In this document: in pieces, positions 43,187 to 54,195 of the stretch
How the letters are laid out: every line of letters begins with the position of its first letter
How positions within the stretch are numbered: position 1 is the stretch's first letter
Origin: Effrenium voratum
Lineage: Eukaryota; Sar; Dinophyceae; Suessiales; Symbiodiniaceae
Reading direction: 5' to 3'
Assembly (NCBI GenBank): GCA_963377175.1
Contig: CAUJNA010000446.1
Coordinates: 2,330,351-2,394,350, forward strand
Length of the DNA stretch: 64,000 bases
Program-made: the position numbers and the translations under genes
The notes under the pieces: generated by a model
The model's input: only the letters and a program-made list of their open reading frames with translations
Told to the model about the DNA's origin: nothing
Database searches by the model: none

Positions 43187-43907
43187 TTTTTCAGTGGTAC
43201 CCTCCCAAAAGCAAACATGGAACCTGCATAGGAAGGTGGTGGTCTTCCAGGAACCCCTGTGTAGGTTCTATGTTTGTATTAAGTGGGTAGGTTTTAACCA
43301 TGAATGGTTCGATCAACTAATCATAGGCGCCTACCACTGAATCAACTCCCCATGGTTGACTAATACGCGGGTGTCCCACGTTCTTCGCACAAGTCAAAAT
43401 CAAAACCTGCTATTGAAATGGTCTACCCAGAACCATGTGAGGACTTAAAACAAGAAAGAACACATCTACCGAGTTTTGATTGTGGCTCACATTCTGGAGG
43501 AACGCTCATTCCCAAGGTATGCCAATACTAATTCCTCTCATAATCCTAAGGGTCAGTGAAAAGTCAGCTATCCGGAAACACCAAATTCCTTACTGCAGCT
43601 TGCCGTTGCAAACAAAAGCAAGTTTGACAAGCGCACAAAACTACCCCAGTTTCCCTTTGTGCTGGCACCACAGCAGGGTTGTTCCACCAATCCAGGTCTG
43701 CTTTTTAGTTTTGAGGCTCGGTACCCCTCTTTGGGTTAGGGGGAACCAAAGGAAGGGTTCAGCTTCGGTGTCCATTTTGGGGCCCCCAGTACCATATTTT
43801 GGATCTGTTTTTTTTGAAGCTGCCCGTTTTGACTCACAACCAAACACCAACAGGAAACCACATCATTCTTTGGGCTTCGGCCGTAAACAAAAAAAAAGAA
43901 GCGGACG
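43187..43907. other. No gene recognised
   Basis: Mixed sequence. TTTTGACTCACAACCAAACA near 43827 is a weak match to the end of repeat M. Confidence 0.5.
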
Positions 43908-44050
43908 AGCCGCCCAGGTCCATTCCACTCCAACCACCGCAAGTCTCTCGATCCGCCTCTCCCAGAGAGGTCGGGGACTGCATCTCGGTGGGCACCGGCA
44001 GCTCGGTGGGAGAAGCCCTGGCTTCGAAAAGGATCTGCGGATCTCCGGCT
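43908..44050 (+). other. GC-rich coding-like island 15
   Basis: The plus strand reads S-A-S-P-R-E-V-G-D-C-I-S-V-G-T-G-S-S-V-G, then E-A-L. The I-S-V-G-T-G-S-S core is the same as at 35.4 kb. Repeat T follows. Confidence 0.42.
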
Positions 44051-44054
44051 GGAA

Positions 44055-44182
44055 GGATGAAACCTTTAGCGGGTTAGATGGAAACCCACACGAAACCCGA
44101 AAAAAAAAAGCCTTGAAAAGCCTAAAAAAGCCTGAAAAAGCCTAAAAACAACTGGAACCGGACGGCTGGGAACAGCCAAGGG
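44055..44182 (+). repeat. Tail-type repeat T, copy 4
   Basis: ATGGAAACCCACACGAAACC, AAAAGCC units, then GGAACCGGACGGCTGGGAAC. It matches the 3' part of the 18.5-kb copy. Confidence 0.7.
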
Positions 44183-45249
44183 AGGTGGGTGCTTCTCAAA
44201 AGGCCCCTTTTTCGTTTCCTTTGGGGAAACCTCTAAAGAGAACCATTCCAAAAGGGATCCCTAACTTGGAGAAACCCATCATATGGAATCCCACAATGGA
44301 TAACCCTGTGAATATGTTTTCTGTTAATCCCTGTAACTCGGCGTAGCTATTGCTGCCTTCCCACTTTTGGCTAGGGTTTTGAGCTTCTTGCTCCAGTATT
44401 GCCGGGTCAACATGACAAATCTGGAAATTCCAAGAGAACCGAACAACTGGGATATGGGTTCCTCTCAAAACAGGGTAACCTCAAAATTGGCGTTCCTTTC
44501 GGTTTCTCCTTAAACCAACCGGGAAAAAAAAGGCGCCATCGAAAAAAAGAACTGATCAAGTCAATCATATATGTTTGGGGATTTGTTCTTGCTTCGAGTC
44601 TACTTCCAACCTAAGACTTGCTCGTTCTCAGCAGGGAGTCCACGGAGTCAACGGAAAATGCGCCCGAATAAAAGACCCCGTAGGAAGCCACAAAGAAACC
44701 ACCAGGAAACGACCAACTTCCTCAAAACGGGCGCCTTGTCGGGGATGTGGTCTCAAAGGTTGCTTTTGCAGATGTCCCAAAGCAGGGAGACCAAAGGTAA
44801 ACCCAAAGCTAAACCCCCCAAAAGGCGAAAATAAGTCCTATGAACCCTGGTTCATGCCTTAATTCACACTAGCATTGGATTGTGGGGAAACCAGTTACTA
44901 GTCACGCGGATCTTCTGTTTAGAGACCCAATCCAAACCACCCACCCCAAAGGCTTTTCCAACTGTCAAGCGCTACTTGTTGGGATCCATGTGGCCCGGCC
45001 CCAAAGGGAGTGGCTTGCCGCAATTGAGCCGCAATTGACGGTTAAACTCCCACCTACTATATAATATGGAACCCACCCCAAGGTGCCCGTATGAGCATAA
45101 TGGTCTTCCATGCACCTCCGGCCAGGTTCTACACGTGAATTGGCGGGAGTATGTGTCCCAACCCGTTTCTATATTCAAGCAAGAGGCTCCGTTTGGCCTC
45201 GTCTTGGCCTTCCTTTGGGTTGGCCTAAACAAAAAGGGAGTGTAAGCTT
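44183..45249. other. No gene recognised
   Basis: Mixed sequence. A Cys- and Lys-rich frame at 44575-44862 has no known family. Confidence 0.5.
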
Positions 45250-45358
45250 GGTTGCTGTTGACCCCCCTGCAAAAAGTTTTTAACCCTTGGGGGATTTAGT
45301 GGTAAACACCTTTATTTCCCGAAAAGTTAAAAGTTTAAGGAACCAACGCAATAGCAGT
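45250..45358 (+). repeat. Dispersed repeat L, copy 1 (full)
   Basis: GGTTGCTGTTGACCCCCCTG, AAAAAGTTTTTAACCC, TTAGTGGTAAACACC, TTTATTTCCCGAAAAGTTAA, CCAACGCAATAGCAG. It aligns end to end with 62923-63030. Confidence 0.85.
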
Positions 45359-45589
45359 CAGTAAGAATGCTACTGAACAAGCTGGAGACGGTTGCAAAGG
45401 CTTGTGTAGACCTAACTTACTAGTCACCAATCAAGCAAGGGAAAGGAACCGCCACGAACCCCTTCTGAAGGGGGGGGGGAACAGGGTTCAGACATACCTG
45501 GTTGATTAGTCCGTGCCACATGGAGGAGATCTATCTTTTTCACGGGAGACACCCCTCGTCCCGCCGTTTTTGTTCAACCCTCGGCTCAA

Positions 45590-45662
45590 AGCCCTCGGGG
45601 AACCCGGCAACGATCCGGACTCCAGGGCAGAGGTGTGCCTCCGCAAACGCGGACCCCAAACG
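45590..45662 (+). other. GC-rich island 16
   Basis: AACCCGGCAACGATCCGGAC ... GTGTGCCTCCGCAAACGCG, between repeat L upstream and repeat E directly downstream. Confidence 0.3.
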
Positions 45663-45663
45663 T

Positions 45664-45762
45664 GAGTAGAGTTCGGCCCAGTTGTAGAATGTATCTTTTA
45701 TGGTTTGCTTCACTTTGAGTCACTGGGAAAATGCAACATGTTTCCTAAGGCTACCCCGGACT
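45664..45762 (+). repeat. Dispersed repeat E, copy 2
   Basis: GAGTAGAGTTCGGCCCAGTT, GGTTTGCTTCACTTTGAGTC, CTAAGGCTACCCCGG. Confidence 0.8.
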
Positions 45763-46180
45763 AGATTAACAAAGCCAAACTTTCTGAGGCACCCCTCAAA
45801 ATGCGTCTCCTTCGGAACCAGCGGAAAACAGAGCAGGCGAAGTGAGGTAATCCAACTCATCGGTTGCTTCTAGGTCCCTTTGTAGCAGGTGGTCGAACCA
45901 GTTGACCTTCAAGGGAGGCTGGATAAGCGCAGGAAAAAGCAAACATAAGCCTTAAACAAGGTCGATGGATCAAAAAAAAACTCGCCTTAGCCCTCTTGGA
46001 TGTAAGTTCATGGTCAACCAGCAACTAATTGCTTTCTAAACGCAAAGCATGGAACCAAAGGGCGAACAAGTTGTGCCTTGTTCAAAAGGTCCCCCCCCAA
46101 ACAAAAGAAAAATGGTGGGTTCGCCTTCTGGTTCCCCAATTAAAAACCAAAGGGCGAGCCTTGGGGCCACAAGAACCCAA
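45763..46180. other. No gene recognised
   Basis: Mixed sequence, nothing supportable. Confidence 0.55.
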
Positions 46181-46184
46181 TTCG

Positions 46185-46425
46185 TTGAACTCTGGGCTGA
46201 GAACCGAGGCCTGCGCTCGCAAAAAAGAAACGCCGGGGACGAGCCAAGGGTTTCCAAACTTGGTTCTCAGCGGGAATTTCGAACGTTCTGGAAATCTGGG
46301 GTTGTTTGTTTTCGGATTGCCCACTAAAAGTTGTTAAAGCCTTTTGTGAAATGGAAACCAACCGATAGACCAACTAAAAAGCAAAAAACCTAAGGAACCG
46401 GATGGCTGGGAACCACCGAGACTAG
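46185..46425 (+). repeat. Tail-type repeat T, copy 5 with weak GC core
   Basis: A short GC-richer start (46198-46245), then AACTTGGTTCTCAGCGGGAA, TTCTGGAAATCTGGGG, CCCACTAAAAGTTG and TAAGGAACCGGATGGCTGGG. It aligns with 39140-39325. Confidence 0.8.
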
Positions 46426-46780
46426 CGGTAGTCTGTTGTTCCACGCCATCTAGCTGGCCACCAGCACAGCTCGACAAGGCGAAACCAAAAGGTCGATTGT
46501 TCATTGGGAGAGGACATGGCTGAGCCAAATATCCCGCGTATGTGCTCGAAAAAATTGGGGGCAGTTCGTACTTTGTATTGTCCGTGTCTCGTGAGCTGTT
46601 GAATAGTCCAGAATCATGTGGATGTATTTGTTTGATGGTCCTCCTGTTGTATGGTTTGGAAGATAAACCAGAAGGACACCAAAAGGAAACAACTCCTCCT
46701 TTGTTTGTGTTTCGTTCTTTTTTTTTGGGGGGGGAAGGTCAGTATTTGAGACAAAATTGATTCAGAGCCACCCTGCTTGA

Positions 46781-46830
46781 GGAAAAAGGGGGTACCCTTA
46801 TTCTAACCTCTCTACTAGAGGACCTAGTCA
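46781..46830 (-). repeat. Dispersed repeat R1, partial inverted copy
   Basis: GGTACCCTTATTCTAACCTC followed by TCTACTAGAGGACCTAGTC is the reverse complement of the start of R1. Confidence 0.8.
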
Positions 46831-47040
46831 GCGCCGGGCATGACCCCTTTACTATTTTAGACAACCATTGTTGGAGTTCCTAAGGGGGGAAACCACGATG
46901 ACCCACATGAGGCTCTGGCAACATATCGGGTCTGTGATCTATTTGCGGGGGGCGGGCGAATCCTCTACGTTTCCCACTCTGAAATTTACCCATGTCAATT
47001 ACAGCGAGGAGACTCCGACATTTACCAATGTCCACTGGGT

Positions 47041-47274
47041 CAATTTCAAATGCGGACCCAAGGCAAACAATCCTTGGGCCATGAAAAGGTCATGCCTACT
47101 GGTGACTTTGCTGCTCAAGGGCTTTGTGACAAGTGTCCTCTCCCCTTCCACCTCACGCAAAAGGAGACTCTTGACATGGCCAGAAAGGTGATGTTGAAAT
47201 CAGCCAAAAAGGGGAATAGGAGGACCCCTGTAGCAACCCATGCTCATGCTAGCTTTTCGAAGGCAGCTTTTTGA
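47041..47274 (+). other. Unassigned open frame, possible coding fragment
   Basis: The frame opens at 47050 and reads C-D-K-C-P-L-P-F-H-L-T-Q-K-E-T-L-D-M-A-R, then K-V-M-L-K-S-A-K-K to a stop at 47274. The composition is protein-like, but only one C-x-x-C pair is visible and I know no such family. Confidence 0.25.
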
Positions 47275-47659
47275 GTGTGCTCCAACAGGCATACATGCCC
47301 TTTTGACTGCCCATCAACCAACGCCGACCGACAACTAGCCAATCACTCAAAGCAAAACAACCCGAGCCAAGCCAGCCCGATAAATAAAGCAAGCAAGCGA
47401 ATCTCCAATCGAAGCAATACATTACAAACCCATTGCACTGCCGTCATCGTCTCGTGTGCGCTCGTTTTCCCAGCTGGCCTCTTGATATGATTTGCCCAAA
47501 TCAATCCCCTCTCTCACGGCTTCTGGGTGCCCGGCAAGGCACTTGCTGCTTCCTGGACGGAGCCAAACAGCCAAGCAAACCGCCCGAAGGATCGCCGGAA
47601 CCGCCGGTTTGTTCCCAGCTGTGACTGTTCTTAGGGTACCCTCCTTCCAATCATAGAAG

Positions 47660-48120
47660 CTGACAGGATGGTTTTGGAAGACTACTTTTCGTTTGGAGAC
47701 CCTGTCCACTTCCGGGATGGTGGGAGGCAGAGTGACATGTCTGGAAAGAAGCAGCCACTTGGCTGCCCTTCATGTTTGATTTGGGCGCGGTTGGCTTCTT
47801 TGCCCCATTTGGCCTTTGGCGCGGGGCCTTGGAGCTTCTATGGTGCCCAGAATGCAAAGAATGGACTCATATCCGCTTTACGCTTGGCATCGATCTATCC
47901 AAGTGGTCCGCACGGTCTGTTCGAAACCTGAGGTCTGGCCAAGCTTCCGAAAAGAGATCTTATTCTAAAGGGGTTTGCGCAGTTCCTTCTGCTTGGACAA
48001 AACCAAACAAAACACGATATATTTGTCACGTCAATCGTTTGAACGTTTGGTGTTGCATGTGTCAGGCCGGAACTTTCCTGCTGACCTGCCAAGGCAACAA
48101 CTTTGGGCCTCTGCAATGAA
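47660..48120 (+). other. Unassigned open frame, possible coding fragment
   Basis: The plus-strand frame 47772-48119 (115 codons) reads G-A-L-E-L-L-W-C-P-E-C-K-E-W-T-H-I-R-F and later C-C-M-C-Q-A-G-T-F. Two C-x-x-C pairs lie about 75 residues apart. An overlapping frame runs on the minus strand. Not recognised. Confidence 0.25.
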
Positions 48121-48814
48121 GCCTCGCAAGAACATCTTCAAAGATGCGAAGCTGAACCGGCGAGGGGAGACCGAGGGTCGAAAAGCTGAATGTTCGGTGT
48201 TGCAGAAGTCAGGAAAAGCTTAGGTCATCTCGCGGCAATCGCAACGGATCTATTCACGTGGCCCTCCTTCGTGGCCCTCCACTTCCGCCGGCTCGCCGGC
48301 AGCTTGCTCCACGGCAAAAACAAAAAAGGAGAACTCTGGCGAAAACTGGGGGGGATCGCACTGACTGGCAATCTCCCACAATCGGCCTAAGCACTGCTCG
48401 GAATACGACCTCCCCCCGCTATAAGGACAGAGAGGGCGGTTCCGTCTCAACTCGCTGAGTTTCTTATCCTCTGACAGCTCGGGCTGCTTAAGCTGGACAA
48501 CGCAGGTGGAAGAAAAACCCGAACTGGTCCGCTAAGGGAACAAACCCAAGACCTCTTTCCTTGGGGGTTCCTTACAGCTGGGTGTCCTTGCAAGGGGCGT
48601 TTGGATTGCCTTAAAGAACAAAGTGACAGTCCAAAAAGCATTGGTACAAAAGGAAACAACTCCCAAGGCCTAGTTTTGAGAACCCCTCTGCTTGGCCCCA
48701 AATCGGTATGCAAAACAAAACATATTCAGATTCTGGCCTAACATACAACATACTTTTGGAGGGGACCGCAGCCTAAAAGCTCATTTTAGGAATGTGAGCA
48801 GGGCAAGTTTTTTT
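48121..48814. other. No gene recognised
   Basis: Mixed sequence with a GC patch at 48255-48300. Confidence 0.5.
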
Positions 48815-48960
48815 GGCCACTCCGCTTTCTCGACTTCGCCCCATTCGCCCCCGTCCAGCTGTACCGCTTCGGTAGGGTGGTCGCTCGCTGTGCGGGGCGC
48901 CTCGGCAGACAGGTCCCTGTTGGCCTTCTTTGGCCGTTGCCGTATTCATTTGTCTGAGTC
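48815..48960 (+). other. GC-rich coding-like island 17
   Basis: The plus strand reads S-S-C-T-A-S-V-G-W-S-L-A-V-R-G-A-S-A-D-R and on S-L-L-A-F-F-G-R-C-R-I-H-L. Not recognised. Confidence 0.3.
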
Positions 48961-49046
48961 AGGCGCATTAACGGACCAAATATAGAAACCCTTATTACTT
49001 ACACCGTCCTCCAATTGTTTAGGTCCCCAGGACAAAAGTGAACACA

Positions 49047-49100
49047 TGACCAGTAAAGATAGAGGTTCCCTTTAAAACCGACAGGGGAAACGTCCAAATA
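49047..49100 (+). repeat. Dispersed repeat K, copy 2
   Basis: CCAGTAAAGATAGAGGTTCC and CTTTAAAACCGACAGGGGAA. Confidence 0.65.
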
Positions 49101-49144
49101 CTAATTTCAGCAAATGGCAGCTGTACTGATCCCGTCTTAGTCCC

Positions 49145-49270
49145 TTGACAAACCCGTCAGAACCCGTCAGCGTGACAAACGTGCGCTCAGCCAGGACCCA
49201 TGCCATCGCGGTGGCCGTGGCTGTGGTAGCTGGTGGATCCTGAGGCGGGGCGTGACTCTGCAGCCGCTGC
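49145..49270 (+). other. GC-rich coding-like island 18
   Basis: AACCCGTCAG occurs twice at the start. The plus strand then reads T-H-A-I-A-V-A-V-A-V-V-A-G-G-S. The minus strand is also open. Low confidence. Confidence 0.25.
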
Positions 49271-49381
49271 AAAAAGACGCGTGCGGACATAACCCCTGGA
49301 CCACTAACCCCCCCAACACTGTACGTATGCATGCATGTAAGGTCATGTACGGTAAGGTAAGGTAATGTAAAGTAATGTAAC

Positions 49382-50072
49382 TATGTATGTATGTATGTAT
49401 GTATGTATGTATGTATGTATGTATGTATGTATGTATGTATGTATGTATGTATGTATGTATGTATGTATGTATGTATGTATGTATGTATGTATGTATGTAT
49501 GTATGTATGTATGTATGTATGTATGTATGTATGTATGTATGTATGTATGTATGTATGTATGTATGTATGTATGTATGTATGTATGTATGTATGTATGTAT
49601 GTATGTATGTATGTATGTATGTATGTATGTATGTATGTATGTATGTATGTATGTATGTATGTATGTATGTATGTATGTATGTATGTATGTATGTATGTAT
49701 GTATGTATGTATGTATGTATGTATGTATGTATGTATGTATGTATGTATGTATGTATGTATGTATGTATGTATGTATGTATGTATGTATGTATGTATGTAT
49801 GTATGTATGTATGTATGTATGTATGTATGTATGTATGTATGTATGTATGTATGTATGTATGTATGTATGTATGTATGTATGTATGTATGTATGTATGTAT
49901 GTATGTATGTATGTATGTATGTATGTATGTATGTATGTGTATGTATGTATGTATGTATGTATGTATGTATGTATGTATGTATGTATGTATGTATGTATGT
50001 ATGTATGTATGTATGTATGTATGTATGTATGTATGTATGTATGTATGTATGTATGTATGTATGTATGTATGT
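49382..50072. repeat. GTAT microsatellite, about 690 bp
   Basis: Almost perfect GTAT units. The only break seen is a GTGTAT at 49936-49941. The Met-Tyr-Val-Cys and Ile-His-Thr-Tyr frames are artefacts. It is preceded by GGTAAGGTAAGGTAATGTAA-type degenerate units. Confidence 0.98.
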
Positions 50073-50825
50073 ACCCCGTGGTAGAATGTCAAGGGAACCC
50101 CCCTCCGCAAAGGCGAGGGGCCGTTTCAGCCAAACAGCAAGCGACAATTTGATATCATGGCTATGCACACTCCCAGAGATTAACATTGAATCCTGGACAC
50201 CCCCCCAAGAAAGCAGAGTTTCGAGAGAGAATCTCTGTTTGGTTGACTCGCTTCTGGGGTTCCACGTTAATTCGCAAACAAAAACATGATTGTCTGGACT
50301 ATATACGATGATTCGGCAACCAGGACTACGGGATCCCTACGGAATCGCTGCATCTTAAGTCAGAGACCTCCAGCATGGGGAAGCCCGGTCTACCCCCTAA
50401 TGTTATGTCTTGACACTCGGGGTCCAAGCTCCATCAAAAACACGTGGTATTCCCCTCACCCTGTTGGCAACGGCAGAATCTACCTGGGTCGTGCTGCACT
50501 TTCTGTCAATCAGAAAACCCCAAGCCCAGGCTTTTTCTCAAGGGTAGAAGAACGGTCCCTGGCAGGACAAGCAATCCTCCCCAACAAATATTCAGTCCGC
50601 CAGCGACGCCTGCGTGGTCGGAACAACTGCGTTGGGTGATGGCAAAGAAAAAACACCCCACGCGAGTGTAAGCTGTCTGCATGGGACAAACGAGCACAAC
50701 AGCGCCTGAAATACTATGCTTCCACTTATCATACCCTCTTTAGCGCCTCCCGGTTCCTTAACTCCTCTGTGTTGTGGGAACAAATACTGTGCATTGCGCA
50801 CCCAAATACAAAAAGAACAACCGAT
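50073..50825. other. No gene recognised
   Basis: Mixed sequence; frames on plus up to 117 codons, unrecognised. Confidence 0.55.
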
Positions 50826-50827
50826 AC

Positions 50828-50950
50828 TTTGTCCACGGAGCGGTGGAGTCGAACCCCAGTGAGGCCCACTTCGCAGAATGCGCCGCTGGACTGCAAGCAG
50901 TCCTAGCGTCAGAGTCCTGTCTGTCGGGGATCAGCGCATTGATGTCTCCC
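50828..50950 (+). other. Coding-like patch upstream of repeat E
   Basis: The plus strand reads G-A-V-E-S-N-P-S-E-A-H-F-A-E-C-A-A-G-L-Q and continues open to 51046. On the minus strand the same DNA holds GGGGTTCGACTCC, a B-box-like word, but no tRNA fold. Confidence 0.28.
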
Positions 50951-50961
50951 GAAGCGTCATG

Positions 50962-51058
50962 GTTAGAGTTGGGCCCAGTTCTACAATGTACATTTTATGG
51001 TTTGCTTCACTTTGAGTCACTGGTACAATGTCAAAATGTATCCTAAGTCTACCCCAGC
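50962..51058 (+). repeat. Dispersed repeat E, copy 3
   Basis: TTAGAGTTGGGCCCAGTTCT, TATGGTTTGCTTCACTTTGA, GTATCCTAAGTCTACCCCAG. The most complete copy. Confidence 0.88.
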
Positions 51059-51796
51059 CATTCCCAGTGCCCTTCCAAGGACTGCTGGTTTGGTCATCGC
51101 TCAAAGGCTTGGAGCAAGCCTGGTGTTCCGAATCGAAACCGGTTGCGCCGACACTTCGCATTACTCCGGGCCTTACCAATCAAAGAAATGCGCAACTGGA
51201 TCCATCCCCCACTCAAAGGACACACACCTCTGATTTGTCCGGAGGAGTCTTCCGGGATAACCATCTTCGTTTCGGGTTTGACCATGTCGGAACTCCACCG
51301 CTCGCAACGGAGTTCCGGGCGCCACAGAACAAGAAAGTGGAAAGTTGGTCGTGAAGGGAACTCACTTCTCATAGCAAAAGCTCCCAAAACTTCCAATTTT
51401 CACCACTATGGTCCAACCCGAAGCAAAGTCCAGCAACTCAGGGAGTGAGGGAAACAAAAGGAAACCGTTGGCTAACTTTCTAGGGGTATTCGGTCACCTC
51501 GATCATTCAATTCTGGGCCGCCCAGCTATCGACGCCTCCGTTGGGGAGGGCCTTGCGAGGGTGCCGGGATGCGTGTTGCTTCAGATTTCAGGTTCTCTAA
51601 ACGGGGGGTCAGGAGGCAAACTCTGGTCAAAAACGTCGACTGCAACATGTTGGGTCAACGGAAGGGGGGGTGGCTTGCCGCGCTTCGAAGGACGGCTTTG
51701 GTCAAGCAATATCCATTGATCCACCTCAAGTCAGAGCGCAACTCAGCAGGCGGGACAGTATATTCATGCTGCCGCCTAGCCGCCAAAACAACGGAA
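51059..51796. other. No gene recognised
   Basis: Mixed sequence with a moderate GC patch at 51508-51568. Confidence 0.5.
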
Positions 51797-51974
51797 AACA
51801 CACACACACACACACACAACACAACACAACACAACACAACACAACACAACACAACACAACACAACACAACACAACACAACACAACACAACACAACACAAC
51901 ACAACACAACACAACACAACACAACACAACACAACACAACACAACACAACACAACACAACACAACACACACACA
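51797..51974. repeat. CA and ACACA microsatellite
   Basis: A CA run (to about 51817), about 30 ACACA units (to about 51966), then a short CA run. The reverse complement of the TGTGT start of the 9.5-kb tract. Confidence 0.97.
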
Positions 51975-52692
51975 TGCTATTGCGATACGAAGAAGCAAAG
52001 GTCTTGAAAGTACGGCAATCCCCCTGTTGACGCAACATGTTGCTACAGTGGATGTCCTAAATGTTGCAAGCAGGGAACAAGCTGGAAAACCTGGTGCTTC
52101 CCCGCAAAATTACAAGCGAGGCTTTTGTGGTCGGGCCTGGTTCACTTGCAAGATCTAAGGGACTCAGCCGTGCATACTCTGGATGAAACCGACCTCTGCA
52201 ACTGGGTTCCGCTTGCTACAGAAGCTGCTGGCGGGCCTCCCAGCAAAGCCTTGTGAGTCTCTGCGCGTCGTTTTGCAGCCAGAAAGTGAACATATGCGCA
52301 AAACAAATGCCTGACTGGCAAGGACGGTGAAAGGTTGGATCAGTTTTCTAAGCCGCTGAATAAAGAGACCGCAGGCTTTGCCTCTTACCCCTCCGGAAAT
52401 TCGTTGGTCCGAGTCCTTTGGGAAGGAGAGTCGAAACAGCGCAGGAACCCTGGGCACATTATAGCTCAGCGAGGTGTCCTCAAGGTTCCTCAAGTTCAGC
52501 ACAAAGTCCGGAAGGATGGGACAAGCCCTCGTTTTCGCTTTGACTTAGGGGGCAGGGTATGCTTGCTTCAACTTTCTGTCTCACATATATTGGGGTTCCA
52601 GGTGACAAGGGCTCCACCCCTCCCCCCCAAAGGGAAAAAAAAAAAACACGCACACAACACCAGGTGTCTGAAAATGAGGGAACCCTCAAAAC
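51975..52692. other. No gene recognised
   Basis: Mixed sequence, an A-run at 52635-52646. Confidence 0.55.
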
Positions 52693-52739
52693 AACTCACT
52701 TCCTGATAAGTTTCCCTCAACCATGCCAAGCTGGAAAAG

Positions 52740-52815
52740 CAGCTGCGCCAAGGCCCAGGCACGAAGGTAGGCACTGCCACTTCCGAGGGCGAGAGCTCCG
52801 CAGAGACGCCTCACG
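52740..52815 (+). other. GC-rich coding-like island 19
   Basis: The plus strand reads G-P-G-T-K-V-G-T-A-T-S-E-G-E-S-S-A-E-T-P. An S-word fragment (CTCACTTCCTGATAAG) and a pyrimidine run lie just upstream (52694-52720). Confidence 0.42.
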
Positions 52816-53379
52816 TTTGATCCCCCTGTAAAACCCAATCCGCGCGCTTTGGTCGTGGGCCAAGCGATTTTAACCCAAAACCACTCCGAAAGTGAGCAGC
52901 CCACTTGCTCGCCTTCATCTCCTTGTCTTCCCCGCCCCACCAGCTTTCCAGGAGCAAACCCTGACCCCAGGTTGCCCTTCCCAAAGGGCAACCAAGCTGA
53001 AGGAATGGCTGGCTGTTGACACCAAAACGCCTTTGGTGTGTTGATCGAAAACACATTCCCTCTGGGAGCTTGGTGGTGGGTTCCCTGTGAATCGGCAGAG
53101 ATTCGAGTCTACCCCTCCCCCAAATCAACATCGCCCAAAGGGTTGATGACGAGGAGAATCCGCCAAAACTGCAGGTTTTGGGTCCCATGTGAATCTGATA
53201 AAGACCGACCCCCATGTCTGCCGCTTTTGTCGGGGGTCCCCCGAAAAAGGTGGCTTCCCTTTAGTTTCCCTTCAAAACAACCCAACAAAGGGCACCCTCA
53301 AAAAACGACACCCCCACCGTCTTTTCCATTCGTGAACCCACAACCTCCTGACGGGGCAATTCGGTGCCCAAAGGCCTGA
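52816..53379. other. No gene recognised
   Basis: Mixed sequence. GTTCCCTGTGAATC and GTCCCATGTGAATC (53082, 53183) are short direct repeats. Confidence 0.5.
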
Positions 53380-53450
53380 TATCGAAGCGGAGGCCGCCGA
53401 AAGCATCTCTGCCGCCTGATCCGAGGCGGTGGTTTCTCCCGGCGGAGTCA
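53380..53450. other. GC-rich island 20
   Basis: The minus strand reads P-P-G-E-T-T-A-S-D-Q-A-A-E-M-L-S-A-A; the plus strand has a stop. Unlike the others it reads better on minus. Confidence 0.25.
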
Positions 53451-54106
53451 CCCAAAACAAAAAGCAGGTGTTGTTAATATTAGTCGAAACAAGCGGGAAC
53501 AAACACTTGGACTGATCTGACAGTCGAACTCGTGAGGCTTGAGCAAGTTTCCTCTGACTCAAAGTAACTCTGCTCCCTTATCGAGTGAAGTGTCCAACAA
53601 CAACGTCTATAGCGCAACCACTCGCGGCTCGGGAAGCGAGTTTGGCTAAATGAGCCAGGCTTAGACCCTCTGCCAATGTGTTTGACTCTTGAAATGGAAG
53701 TTCAAGGCAAACAGTTGAAAGGGAACGGGACGTCTGGCAAAGAATATATATAATATATATTTGAAAGAAAGAAGAAGAAGAAGAAACAAACGTGAGCTTG
53801 CGGCATCCAACAAAAAGCAAACTGCATGAATTACGGGGTAAAAGCAAGGCCTCCAACTTGCTCCCCACTCGTTCCCTAATTCAGGGTTGCCTCGAAATGG
53901 GGCATCAGAAATCTGGAGTCGACACCCCTAAGCTCAATATTGTGGGTTGCTTAGCCCCCAGACATGCCTTGGGACGTGTCAAAAGAAGCCGGATCTTGTT
54001 TGAGAACGGGGGGTTGCGAGGGAGTGGATTGTGTTTTCCTTTGGGGGGGGGGGTCAGACCATTTTAGTGGTAAACAATAGTCAACTTTATTTTTTAGTGA
54101 CCCTTA
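53451..54106. other. No gene recognised; TA and GAA runs
   Basis: A TA run (53745-53761) and GAA units (53764-53787). Confidence 0.6.
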
Positions 54107-54195
54107 CTCCCACTAACATGGCACCTGCGGGAGGATACCAGGAAGATCAGTTTCCTCTTGGAGGGACCCCTTGTCAGGTGCCATGTTAGTGGGAG
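54107..54195. repeat. Foldback element with perfect 21-bp inverted ends
   Basis: The left end 54107-54127 starts CTCCCACTAACATGG; the right end 54175-54195 is its exact reverse complement; centre 47 bp. MITE-like. The flanks (CCTTA / AGAGG) show no obvious target duplication. Confidence 0.93.

Noticed and set aside
49167..50289. Ile-His-Thr-Tyr and Met-Tyr-Val-Cys open frames up to about 340 codons
   Set aside because: They are translations of a pure GTAT tract.
50840..50866. tRNA gene on the minus strand (GGGGTTCGACTCC B-box)
   Set aside because: No A-box at the right distance and only 3 of 5 T-stem pairs form.
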